Below, one piece after another: positions 1-9,933 of a stretch of DNA of 64,000 nt. This DNA is from Mytilus trossulus (lineage: Eukaryota; Mollusca; Bivalvia; Mytilida; Mytilidae): contig NC_086378.1 of the NCBI RefSeq assembly GCF_036588685.1, forward strand, positions 78,633,127-78,697,126, written 5' to 3'. Numbering within the stretch: the first letter of the stretch is position 1; the number at the start of each line of letters is the position of its first letter. Both the position numbers and the translations under genes were made by a program. The notes under the pieces were generated by a model, which saw only the letters and a list, made by a program, of their open reading frames with translations, did no database searches and was not told the origin of the DNA.

Positions 1-770
1 TGTGTATTTATCATGTTTATAGATGATTGGTTTATGTTTTCTTGTTATGTGGATGATTTCACATTTGTCTGGGTTAAAGGACATAAGCCATTCTTGCTCC
101 CATTGTTCCAGTTTATGTAGGTCTGATTGAAGGGTGTGACAGTCATCTAATGATGAGATTGTAAGATACACAATAGTGTCATCTGCAAAGAGGCGAACAT
201 TACTTTTGAGGTTGTCTGGCATGTCATTAATGTAAATTAAGAACAGACATGGCCCGAGAACAGAGCCTTGGGGAACGCCTGACAATACAGGACAACTATT
301 TGATGTGTGACTGTCAAGCATTACTTTTTGGGATCTATGTGATAACCATGCCTCTTATCTATCCAATTTGTTGTTTTGTTATTTATTCCCATGCGTTTCA
401 CTTTTAGGATAAGTCTTTGGTGGTCCACCTTATCAAACGCTTTTGAAAAATCCATGACAACTACGTCAGTTTGTTTACCGTTTGCCATATAATCAAGTAT
501 TTGCTGTGTAAAAGTTAAAAGTTGTGTTTCACAGCTAACTTTTGATCTAAAACCATGCTGCAGTTGGTATAGTAAATCGTGAATGTCTAGATATTTCATT
601 ATGAATGATACAATTATATGTTCTAGTGATTTACTAAGGATACAGGTTAGAGAGATGGGCCTGACAGGGCCGTAACTAGCCTGTTTTAATTGTGAGGCAA
701 AATATATAAAAATTTTGGAGATGGGTCTGCGAAGCTCTGAGAAAAATAAAGCAAAATCGTGCATTCTGAG
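1..770 (-). mobile_element. Non-LTR retrotransposon reverse transcriptase remnant (3' part), runs off the left edge
   Basis: Read on the minus strand, this encodes the middle of a LINE reverse transcriptase. From right to left in the window come RPISLTC, a GFRSKVSCETQLL block, VVMDFSKAFDKVDH, then SGVPQGSVLGP and the catalytic LFADDT block at about 180-225. These are the conserved RT blocks of jockey/CR1-type elements. The copy is dead: the frame shifts near 340-355, between the NWI and SQKVMLDSHTS blocks, and a stretch is missing before RPISLTC, where ISKIF should be followed by more sequence. The upstream half of the same ORF lies at 2020-2560, behind a 1.2 kb insertion. The clade is inferred from motif style only. 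Confidence 0.88.
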
Positions 771-2019
771 CGTTTCCCGGACTCTTTCTTATATTGAAAC
801 GCAATTAATTTTTAGATTTTGTTTTCGACAATTTTCTTGTCTCAAAGCAAAAACATCGATTGGAGCATGCATTGTAATTTAAGACTTTTAAGTTTTACGG
901 GGACAACATTAAAAGTAGACCGATGTGTAGGACAAAGGAAAAAATAGTAATTCTCATAATCAATAAAACGGCCAGATCTGTATGTCTGTTCTTGTCTTGT
1001 AATGTGCCACAGGCACTTGTTTCTATTCATTGGAAGAACCACTATCAACGTATATTTACGAGTAAATTTACGTTGATAGTGGTTCTTCCAATGGATAGAA
1101 ACAAGTGCCTGTGTATTGTGCTTAGACTTTGGTGATTTTTTATGACTAGATTTTAAAAATATAGTGACAGTGCAGTACTATTCTTTAAGTACTAGTACTA
1201 CTTAAGTCGACATTAAGGATCATCTTGATCTTGTTATACGGTATTAATAATTTCTGTATTGTTGACCCTCCAGCAGCTATCAAGACGAAGAACAGGAATA
1301 AAAACTTTAACCATGCATTGGTCATTTATATTTTTTCTATATGCATTGACTTTGTGTGAAATTAGGTACCGTGCACGTTTATTCCATATTCCTTTATTGT
1401 CTGTTGAGGGTCTCAACACGACTTGATGCAAATGTAATGCTTCAATGCAAAAGGTCATATGGCAAACCATTGATGTTTTAATAGATGATTTGATACTGGA
1501 AAATTTGTGGTCTAACTTTTAAATTTAAACCATGTCAGATATCTAGTTTTATCTACAATAAAAAGAACCAGTTTTGCATTCTTTGATATCGTGTTCAATT
1601 CTCCATACAGAAACGACAATTTTTTTTCTATGTCCAGTAGCATCGTATATTTTTTTATATTTTCTCGCACAATGTCTGGACATCGGTGGACATGCAACAT
1701 TGCAAAATCACATGTTTACAAATGAAAATCAACACTCAGACTAGAGTAATAAAGTATGACAATAAATGAATAAAAGGCAAACCCGGGGACACAGAAGTGC
1801 AAACAATAGACCATCAACTCTGAAAACTAAAAGTAAAATGAACATGGATCACTAAAAACATGCAGGGGCGACATCAGAGAGTGAAGAGAACTTGCTTCTT
1901 GCAAGACACTTTCCGTGAAAACAATTTGATATGGATACACTCTTTTGTTTCATTTTTTTTTTTGAAATTTCAAACATGAGGCATTTGCCTCATTTGCCTA
2001 AATGTAGTTACGGAACTTC
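771..2019. other. Sequence inserted inside the LINE
   Basis: About 1.25 kb separates two halves of one LINE reading frame. It contains a near-perfect palindrome at 1008-1113, a small palindromic stretch around 1178-1205 (AGTACTAGTACTACTT-like), and at about 1775-1900 a segment resembling dispersed mussel repeats. I found no transposase and no clear target duplication at its edges, so it may be one non-autonomous insertion or several. The short reading frames inside show no recognisable domain. Confidence 0.5.
1008..1113. repeat. 106-bp near-perfect palindrome
   Basis: The left arm begins CACAGGCACTTGTTTCTATT and the right arm is its reverse complement, ending AACAAGTGCCTGTG. The arms meet at a 4-base centre (1059-1062) and differ at about two positions. 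This would extrude as one long hairpin, the form of a foldback element or two fused terminal repeats. A 15-base piece of the arm, AGAAACAAGTGCCTG, recurs at 62627-62641. Confidence 0.85.
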
Positions 2020-2560
2020 TTTTAGAAAATGAGGTGATATTTTGTCTGGTCCAATTGCTTTTGATGGGTTTAAGTTTTTTAGTAATTTAGATGTTACTTC
2101 TGGGGTGATGTTTATTTGCTTCATTTCAAATTTATGTGTTGCTGATTTTAATGATTTTAGTTCACAAATGTGAGATAATTTCAAAGGTTTAGGTGTGGTA
2201 AATGCTGAGTGAAACTGATGGTTAAGTGCTTCAGTCTGATCTTGGGGGTTTGTTTTTGTAATACCATTTACCTTTAGTGGTGATACACCTATATTTTCAC
2301 TATTTTGGTTTTTTATGAATGACCAAAAGTTTTTGCTTGGTTTACTATCTTTCAGTTTACTGTCTTTAATTCTAATGTTTTCTATGCAGTTCCAATATGA
2401 TGGTCTAAGCTTTTGTTGTACTTGGTGTTTTAAGGATCGGTGCTTTTTGATAGTATCCGATTTTTTTTCTAATTTTGTTGCCTTTATTTTCTTATGTATT
2501 CTGTCTCTTTTTTTTTTTATTAGTCTCTTTATTAGTCTGTTTCCCGGCCGTTATTGAAAT
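2020..2560 (-). mobile_element. Non-LTR retrotransposon, 5' half of the split ORF2 (linker plus start of RT)
   Basis: The minus strand reads through the endonuclease-RT linker and into the first RT block: WSFIKNQNSENIGVSPLK near 2270-2320, then ITPEVTSKLLKNL and GPDKISPHFLKE near 2025-2125. That last block normally runs straight into an ELxxxLSKIF segment. Such a segment (ELRRPISKIF) appears only at about 710-745, so the two halves belong to one element broken by the sequence at 770-2015. The apparent plus-strand reading frame here is antisense shadow. Confidence 0.85.
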
Positions 2561-3005
2561 TCTTGACAATACTTTTTATACAACTCTTTAACCTTATATT
2601 TGTATATTCCGAAGGCATACTGAATGTTTTACAGAGGGGAACAACCTAGAGATATGACGGCATGATTTCATAGATAATATCTGTGATGGTTATAAAACGA
2701 GGTGACAGGTTGAAAAACCGAGAACGAAGATTATTGCTTTGACTTGCATCCGAGTTTACAGACTATGAATTTGATATCACGGATTGGTTAACCCAATTCA
2801 CGGATTGAATAGTATTTGTCTATAAAATATAAATGTGTCCATAGGGGTTCGTTATACTTTGTGTTTTGGTGAAAAGTAATTCTGGTGGTTAGTTGAACCA
2901 AATAAAACTCTTTTGTGTGAAGGCTCGATAATTATTTTAATGTTGAAAATTTTGCAACCGGTATTATTTTCTAATAAAAGCCCTTGTCAACGATATTTTG
3001 CTAAA
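2561..3005 (+). promoter_or_regulatory. Upstream region and presumed 5' UTR of PCBD1
   Basis: About 445 bases between the LINE remnant and the PCBD1 initiator. A TATA-like run (TATAAAATATAAAT) lies at about 2820-2833, some 175 bases upstream of the ATG. No coding potential was seen. The promoter assignment rests only on position and this one motif. Confidence 0.35.
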
Positions 3006-3008
3006 ATG
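3006..3008 (+). CDS. PCBD1: PCBD1 coding exon 1 (initiator codon only)
   Basis: ATG immediately followed by the consensus donor GTAAGT (3009-3014). Reading on past the donor gives no family similarity, while exon 2 supplies the next residues ASEAKKAK in phase 0. Confidence 0.8.
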
Positions 3009-6000
3009 GTAAGTGTCAGCTATGTTTTAAGAAGGAGCACTATTTTTTCATAGTGACATGACTAAAAGATTTACTGATCGTAGATAATATTTCCGTTTTT
3101 GTAGACTTTTTTTGTTTGTGACATACACCACTAACATGACCAGATGACCATGATGAATACATGAACCAAATTGCAATATCGATTCGTATTCGTCTTATTC
3201 CTGTATTCATGATTGTAATATTAAAAACATTTTTCATATATATCAATCGCCCTGAACATGCACATGATGCATGCAATATTTGCCACTGGAAAAAATACTC
3301 TGTGTGCAGACTTACATGTACCTGTACACTGAGTAGTCCAGAACAAAAAACTATAGCCCCCCAGAAAATCAAATGGTTGCTGCCTTATTAAATCCTACAA
3401 GAAATATAAGCCAGCCTCTTGGGAGCACTTGCAATCCATATACTATGTATTTTCATGGGCCATAACTCCTGTTAAAGTAGTTTCTCATCACCGTTTTCTC
3501 CTTTTTATCATTGTTGAATTGGTGTTTTCAAATAGTTGTGCAGAATTAATATTTGATTCAAATACATGTCATGAGTAAATTTATATTAATCATATTAATA
3601 TTCTGTCCAGTTCTATGTCAGTACTCAACATTTTCTTGCATAACATTTCATTGCATACATGTAACCTTTGTTAGTCTTGTATAATTTTTAATTTTAGTTT
3701 CTTGTGTGTAATTTGTAGTTAAGTATGACATCCTTTATCACTGAACTAGTAACATATTTGTTTAGGGGCCAGCTGAAGGACTCATCCAGGTGTGGGAGTA
3801 TCTCTGCATTGATGACCCATTCGTGGCCTTTGGCTGTTGTCTGTTCTATGGTCGGGTTGTTGTCTCTTTGACACATTCCCCCTTTCCATTTTCAATTTTA
3901 ATTACCATCACCAGAAGTAAACCAATCAAATGTTTACTCCTTTTACTCACTTGACTCATGTTTACAAGCTTAAGTAACCTATCACCTCAGGTTTCCAATA
4001 TATTTTATAGACACACCAATTAAATAAAATAATAGTGCATTGAATCTGAAACAACAAAGATTTCTGACTCAATTTTTTTCTTCAATGAAATCCAAGGTTA
4101 ATTTCCAATAACTGTCAAATTCTTTACCCTTTTTGGTAATAAAACCAAATGTGACGTAATATGATTTTGTGGTATACACATTGGCTTATGTACTGATTTT
4201 CAAACTTGTCCAAGATATTTCTGAAGTACATGAAACGAATGTAAATATATGCATGCTATATAAATTTGACTTGTTTGGGTTGCATTGAGGTTCAACCAAT
4301 TACATTTATACAAAATGGAAACAAGGAATATTTCAAAGAGACAACAAATGAACAACCAGACCAAAGAACAGATAACAAATGTATATATATATATATATAT
4401 AGGATTTATTTCTACACTTTGGTCATGATCATTTGCAAGGTTTTTAAAAGAATACTGTGCTACAGCTGACAAATATTAGAATCAATACAGGGAAAGACTT
4501 TCTTTGTTGACAGAATTAGCATAAACATACATGGAAGGGGTTTCAAAAGGAAGTCTTGCCTAATTCAGCACCATATATTGAGTAGTCCAAAGTTCATAAC
4601 ATTTATACTTATTTTAGGCATCAGAAGCAAAAAAAGCTAAACTAACTGAAGTAGAAAGAGGAACTGTTTTAACTCCACTGACTGGAGCTGGATGGACAAT
4701 GGTGGAAGGACGGGATGCAATTTATAAAGAATTTCTCTTTAAAGATTTTAATCAGGTAGGTATGCAGTGACTGCTTATCTGTGTAAATTTTGCGAAAGAA
4801 AAAAAAAAGAAATTTAAATTCAGTTCATTATTAGTTGAAAAATAAGAAACATGATTTGATAATAGAGATATTTAAGTGCTGCCTTTTGACATCTTGATAA
4901 AAGGGATGACATGCTTTAGGTGTATGGTATATCTTGAGTAATAAAAAGGAGGGAATGTGGGATAAAGTAGATAAAAATAGTGGAAAGTGGCAGAAAAATA
5001 CAAAGAAAAGAGTGACCCTTCTTGTCACCACCTCTTAATAGTAAAAATCTAATGAGATAAACATGATAAAGGACATGTGGAGTAAATTTATGTCAATGAA
5101 TCTGCAACTAAACAATATTTTAGCTTTAAATAGCTTATTCAGTTACAAAATTGCATACCTTATTAATAAAAATATCTCATTCCAGGCATTTGGTTTCATG
5201 ACCAGAATAGCTTTACTAGCTGACAAGATGGACCATCATCCAGAATGGTTTAATGTTTATAACAAAGTAAGTACAGTAGTCAAAATCTTGCTTATTTAGG
5301 ATATCAGTTTTATATATTATTACAGACATGACAGAAGAAGGGGGAGAGATACCAAAGGCATATTCAAACACCAGTACCCAAAACACAACATAGAAACCTA
5401 AACTGATCAATACAAACCCCACTAAAACTATCTCAGGTGCTATGGTAGGGTAAGCAGATCCTGCTTCATATGGAACACCTAGAATTAGGGTATCTACAAT
5501 TCTGATTTATGTATTCAATATGGAGATGTTCTTAGGCCAAAGTAACAACTATCCATACAGATATTAAAAAGGAAAGACATGTGACAGTCAAGACTGTGAT
5601 TTGGAAAAAGTACTTGTTATCAAACGTTGAGAGGATATGATGACCTCATTTGTTAATTTATCAGTCTTCCATAAATTTTTCACATTAGAAAATCCTGACA
5701 AAAATTAAACAAAGATTAAATTTTCTTAAATTATGAAAGGTGTGTAAATAAAATTTTTGGAAAAAAATTAATATGTATAAAGGTCCAGGTTGAAAGTGCA
5801 ATTTGTTTAAAAGTAAAATAACAAAAATACCAAACTCAAAAGGAAATTCAAAACAGAAATTCCCTTATCAAAGGACAAAATCTGAAGCTGAAACTAAATA
5901 AAAAAAATATGGAAAACAGATGTCACATTCCTGACTTGGTACATGCATATTGGTACATGCATATCCTTCTGTAGAAAATTGTGGATTGATTTACACCTGG

Positions 6001-6602
6001 TTTTATAACAAGAAAAACCTCTCACTTGTATGACAGTAAACTATATCTTTAGATAGAATATCCAGTTTCCTAAATAATTCTTTCCAGAAATTTCTACCCT
6101 AGAAAAAATTACCAGTACTTTAGCTGTATTTGAAAATATTTCTCATCAACTTTGTACTTTATTTGGCCTTTTAACTGTTTTGAATCAATCATCACTGATT
6201 AGTCTTTTGTCAATGAAGCACACACTTAGCATACAAAATTATCAGTGTGGTATCTTTGATAAGGAATTTTCCAATCATCAGATTTTTTATACTCTATATT
6301 TCCCTTGTCAGAGCTACCTCTTCTCCTTACTTAGAGGACAACTTAATTAGTCCCCAAGATTAGACAAGTTTAGTTGTTCCTAATAATTCTTTTCTGAGTT
6401 CAATTTATGGATTATTTATTGACAGAACAAGTTATTAAGTTTCTAGTTCATTTGTTTAATTATGAAGATGTTAAAACTAATTCCCTCTTGTAAATTTCAG
6501 GTACAAATTACTCTCAGCACACATGATGTAGGTGGATTGTCAACTAAAGATGTAAAGCTAGCTACATTTATAGAAACAGCGGCTACAGCTGTAGAAAAAT
6601 AG
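3006..6602 (+). CDS. PCBD1: Pterin-4a-carbinolamine dehydratase (PCBD1/DCoH), 4 exons
   Basis: Exons 3006-3008, 4618-4755, 5186-5266 and 6501-6602 join to 107 codons plus a stop; all introns are phase 0 with GT/AG ends. The enzyme dehydrates 4a-hydroxytetrahydrobiopterin during cofactor recycling for aromatic amino acid hydroxylases; the vertebrate protein also stabilises HNF1 dimers. The family signature [16 protein letters not shown] is at residues 60-75, with the two adjacent catalytic histidines at 64-65, and the third conserved histidine is in LSTH at 82. GRDAIYKEF and [11 protein letters not shown] match the helix and sheet segments of animal homologues, and length is as expected. The first coding exon is only the ATG, which abuts a GTAAGT donor, so no other start is available for this frame. 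The 3' UTR probably ends after AATAAA at 7323. Confidence 0.95.
3728..3900 (-). repeat. Interspersed repeat family A, copy in PCBD1 intron 1
   Basis: Shares GGCCAGCTGAAGGA, TGTTGTCTGTTCTATGGT and GGGTTGTTGTCTCT blocks with copies at 13768-13893 and 19672-19752, and in reverse orientation at 30919-31092 and 35982-36143. A small fragment is at 4313-4375. No coding potential; short reading frames across it are spurious. Confidence 0.75.
4381..4402. repeat. (TA)n microsatellite
   Basis: About ten TA units. Similar short TA tracts lie at 18885-18902, 23600-23616, 50757-50769 and 63208-63225. Confidence 0.9.
4618..4755 (+). CDS. PCBD1: PCBD1 exon 2
   Basis: 46 codons, flanked by TTTTAG and GTAGGT. 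Encodes the N-terminal part with [19 protein letters not shown], ending FNQ exactly where animal homologues have FN(R/Q). Confidence 0.95.
5186..5266 (+). CDS. PCBD1: PCBD1 exon 3 (catalytic signature)
   Basis: 27 codons between TTCCAG and GTAAGT. Carries [14 protein letters not shown] followed by the [13 protein letters not shown] catalytic segment. Confidence 0.96.
5325..5480. repeat. Interspersed repeat family C, copy 1 (PCBD1 intron 3)
   Basis: Contains CCAAAGGCATATTCAAAC, CCCAAAACACAACATAGAAA and GGGTAAGCAGATCCTGC blocks that recur diverged at 41070-41280. A dispersed bivalve-type repeat of unknown class. Confidence 0.6.
5820..5955 (-). repeat. Interspersed repeat family D, copy 1 (PCBD1 intron 3)
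   Basis: Antisense relative to the copy at 63605-63800: both carry the series matching TTTTGAATTTCC(T), GTTCGGTATTT-like, and ACTTGTGACAG/TTCCTGACTTGGTACA-like blocks. The reading frame of about 100 codons across the second copy belongs to the repeat and has no domain I recognise. Confidence 0.5.
6163..6265 (+). repeat. Degenerate copy of the hammerhead-bearing repeat (PCBD1 intron 3)
   Basis: Aligns by eye with 9080-9185: TTGGC..TTTAACTGTTTTGA, then TCACTGATTAGTCTTTTGT, then GGTATCTTTGATAA. The ribozyme core is damaged (CTGATTA in place of CTGATGA). Confidence 0.6.
6501..6602 (+). CDS. PCBD1: PCBD1 exon 4 with stop
   Basis: Begins after ATTTCAG, encodes [17 protein letters not shown] and the C-terminal helix, and ends EK plus TAG. 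The histidine in STH completes the active site. Confidence 0.95.
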   Translation, partial: VQITLSTHDVGGLSTKDVKLATFIETAATAVEK

Positions 6603-7345
6603 TCATTGAATGATCTATTAATCTGTTAATACATTCCATCAAAACGTTCAGGGGCAAGGTGCCATTTATGTTAGATATATAAAAATGTTTGTTGCTTGTG
6701 TTTGTAAATGTATGTAGGAACTTGTTATTGACTGAGTTTTGAATCTCGTAATGTAATGATATATCTAAAAACCTTTTATTATCTTATTGTCAAGAAAACT
6801 TATCATTTTGATCTCATAATTGGATGTACTAAATTAATTGTGCATTGTTCCGATTAACTTTGATAAAACCTAACAGGGAGAGAAAATCTTTTCTAAATTT
6901 AAACCTATGAGAGCAGTTGATTTTAAGTGTGAATTGATTATGGAGAGTCTCAGTCAGTTTGTCCGACAGTTCTAGTCATGACTGACAATCAGGTTCAGTG
7001 ATTCATTTGTCATGTTTGTAAGAAATATAGTTGTGCTTTTTATAAAATTATACACTTAATTTATAAATACCATTGAAAGTTGAAATCTATTGGATATGGA
7101 ATACTGAAATTGTTTGACATATATTCCTCAATTATGGAGAAAAGAAATTCAAATAATCTTACACTGCCCATTACATCTTGAGAATGTTGATATTTGATCT
7201 GAAATTCAACTTCCAATGGTGTTCATTGGACTATTTGTAAAGTCATAAAATTTGTTTGTGTTGAACATGAAATGATTTGAAGCAGGAATTTTGTCAAAAT
7301 CATGTACTTGTATGTAGCTTGTAATAAAAAAGAAAGCAAATAGAA
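6603..7345 (+). other. PCBD1: Presumed PCBD1 3' UTR
   Basis: Non-coding and AT-rich, with the first good poly(A) signal AATAAA at 7323-7328. The end is an inference from this signal. Confidence 0.45.
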
Positions 7346-9920
7346 ATTTGTTGTTACATTTTTGTGCATTATATCTCTGTCATCATACAGAAAATGAAAC
7401 ATCAATATCAGAAGTTGTTCTCTCTAATTTTGAGCTCACCTAGTCATGTTTACCAACACTTGTCCATCAACTTTAAAAAACAAATATTCTTCTCAAAGTA
7501 CTGGGTCAAATGTTGCCAAAATGAATCTGAGTGTTCCTTTATAGGGTAAATAGTAGACTTGCTACAATTCCCTTTCTATTATTTCTCTCTTACTAATTTA
7601 TGCCTTCCTCCTGCAGATGTCAGTATAATTTTAATCTCCTAGTTATAGCAGAAATTATTAAAGGGGCAAAATTATAAAAAAAAAAAAGAAGAAAAAACAT
7701 GATTAGAAATGGACATGTGCCAAGTCTAGGTAAATAGTTTAAAAGTGTATCTAGAGATTTGATCAATCAAAAACCAGGTCAAGGTTTATCTCCAAACACA
7801 AACAGCAGGAAAAAAATATATTGAAAAATATAGTTTGTTTCACCTCACAAAAAAAGTAGAATCAAAGGCACTACATTTCTGTTTTTTACTGTAACAATTG
7901 CCTACTTATACCTTTCCATCTTATCCTTACTCACTCGTTTCATACAAAACTTGTACAGATGCAGTGTGTTTTGTCAGATATTAAACCATTACTTGACCTT
8001 GACATCTAAGATTTGGTTGAGGTAAGCTTCAGTAGAATATCTCATAACAGGCTAAACACATCATCAAAAAAAGAAGTGAAAGATATAAAGGGAGGCAATC
8101 AAAAACTCTAAAACTAAAAAAGACAGAAAATGTCATATCAAAAAATTAAGAAATACTAAAAAAAATGTGCACAGAAAAGTTTGTGCATCACAAACCTCAT
8201 TGAATCAGAAAGAAACTCATACTCTGGAGGAGAACCTGCTTTACTAGTGATGATATGAAGCCAATCTTAACATCTCAGCTGGTATCCTTTATTTCAAGTT
8301 TAATTAATCGGATGTGATCAACATGGGCTCAAAACATTGATTTATTAAGTTATATGACTTAATTCATATGGGGAGGTGCAAAGTGAAAGGACCAAGCTAA
8401 TTGTGAAACGGATTATTTGTTTTCCTTCCGTAGGTAGTTTGTTCTCTTTAAGCACTCTGGTCATCAGAAAAAACTGACTGCCATAAAATAGCTAACCGTG
8501 CTGTAATTGGCATTAAACACTTTATCAATCAATTTAAATGTAAAACTGCTGTATCTAGTTTTATCGCTATTTTGTGCATTTTTCCTTTGATCTTTTCTTG
8601 TGATAATTTTCATATCATGCTACTCCCTTGAGATGGAAAATTATCGATAGAAACTAAGGCAGCACGTGGCGTTGCTAATGAAATTGAATTGACGTCGTCA
8701 TAGGTAAAATAGGGATAAACAGATTATCATTGGTCATTTCAACTCGATTGCTTTTTTTCCATTTGATAAATATGTTGCCTTGGCCTCATCAGCATGTCTC
8801 TTAACTAGTTTATGTACATCTGAATCATATTTGTTTGTGACCTTGACCTGATTTTTCAACTCCTTTAGTCCAGTTTTAAAATATTGCATTGGGTTGCTTC
8901 AATCAAGATACAATGCAGTTCAACAATAATTGGTATGTGAAAGCATTTGATGGAGTACAAGTCTAGCAAAAGCCTTCAGTATCCAGACCTAGACTGTCAT
9001 GACTATTTCAGTAACAGACCAGGTGAATTTGGTACAAGGATTTTATTTTAATAGTGAATGTTTACTTTTTTTTACTTAATTGGCTTTTTAACTGTTTTGA
9101 TCTGAGCGTCACTGATGAGTCTTATGTAGATGAAATGCGTGTCTGGCCTATTAAATTATAATCCTAGTACCTTTGATAACTATTCTTCACTTATGCAACA
9201 AAACTATAGTCTCTCAGAATAATAAATATTCTTTTAAAATGTAAAAAAAAGAAATTTTTTCGTTAAATTCATAACAAAATTACTCCCTCAAAATATATGC
9301 ATTTGTAGAAATTTGATTATGATGGCAATCCTTTGATATAAGGGGCCTTGGTGAATTAGAATCTCACATGAATCAGGTGCAAACTACTTTAATCTTAATT
9401 AACTAGGATTGTCAGTTTTCCTACCAAAGGATTATATCGCTGGACACTCCATCTTCAACCAATAGTTTCACTTCATCAATACTGACGAACAAGAAATTGC
9501 ACAATAGTGCAGAAAGTGGTCAAAAACAAAAATCAAAACTTTGATAGTCGCATTCTATTCATCTGGGCTGTTTAGATCTTATTGTGTAGACACTTGTCTA
9601 TTGTTGAAGACTACATGATGATCTGTAGCAATTTTTTTTTATTTTTGTCATGTTGATTTTTTTCAAAGTATATGTGTAGACCTAACATCTGAGGCTACAA
9701 CCAAACACACAATTTTTCTTTCATGTGGTTATTTTCTAATGTTTCATGAAATTATTTTCATAGATTCACATATCATTTCTCCCTATAAATATGCTTTAGG
9801 ATGAACCTGATCAATGAAATATATTGTATCTGATGCAATGCTCAAATTATCATATAAAAACTTCCGAGATTATGTATTATATATAAAAGCATTTAATAAC
9901 CACTTAAAAAACATGTAAAC
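7346..9920. other. Intergenic region between convergent PCBD1 and PTPMT1
   Basis: No coding signal. It holds dispersed repeat pieces: around 8400-8535 a segment ending in GGCATTAAACACTTTATCAATCA, typical of a SINE-like tail in bivalves, and the hammerhead-bearing repeat at 9060-9185. The rest is A/T-rich with homopolymer runs. Confidence 0.6.
9060..9185 (+). repeat. Repeat carrying a hammerhead-ribozyme-like core (retrozyme-like)
   Basis: CTGATGA at 9112-9118 is followed by a 3-bp stem II (GTC, loop TTATGTA, GAT with a G-T pair) and GAAA at 9132-9135, then TGCGTGTC with a GTC cleavage triplet at 9141-9143. After the triplet, TGGC can pair with GTCA just upstream of CTGATGA, as in a type I hammerhead. 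Stem III is minimal and weak in this copy. A second, more decayed copy is at 6163-6265. Hammerheads with very short stem III are known from animal retrozymes; assignment to that class is inference. Confidence 0.5.
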
Positions 9921-9933
9921 AAATCCTTTGGTT

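Noticed and set aside
2315-2557. Plus-strand hydrophobic small protein
   Set aside because: It is the antisense of a LINE linker; its Phe/Leu/Ser richness comes from A-rich coding sequence on the other strand.
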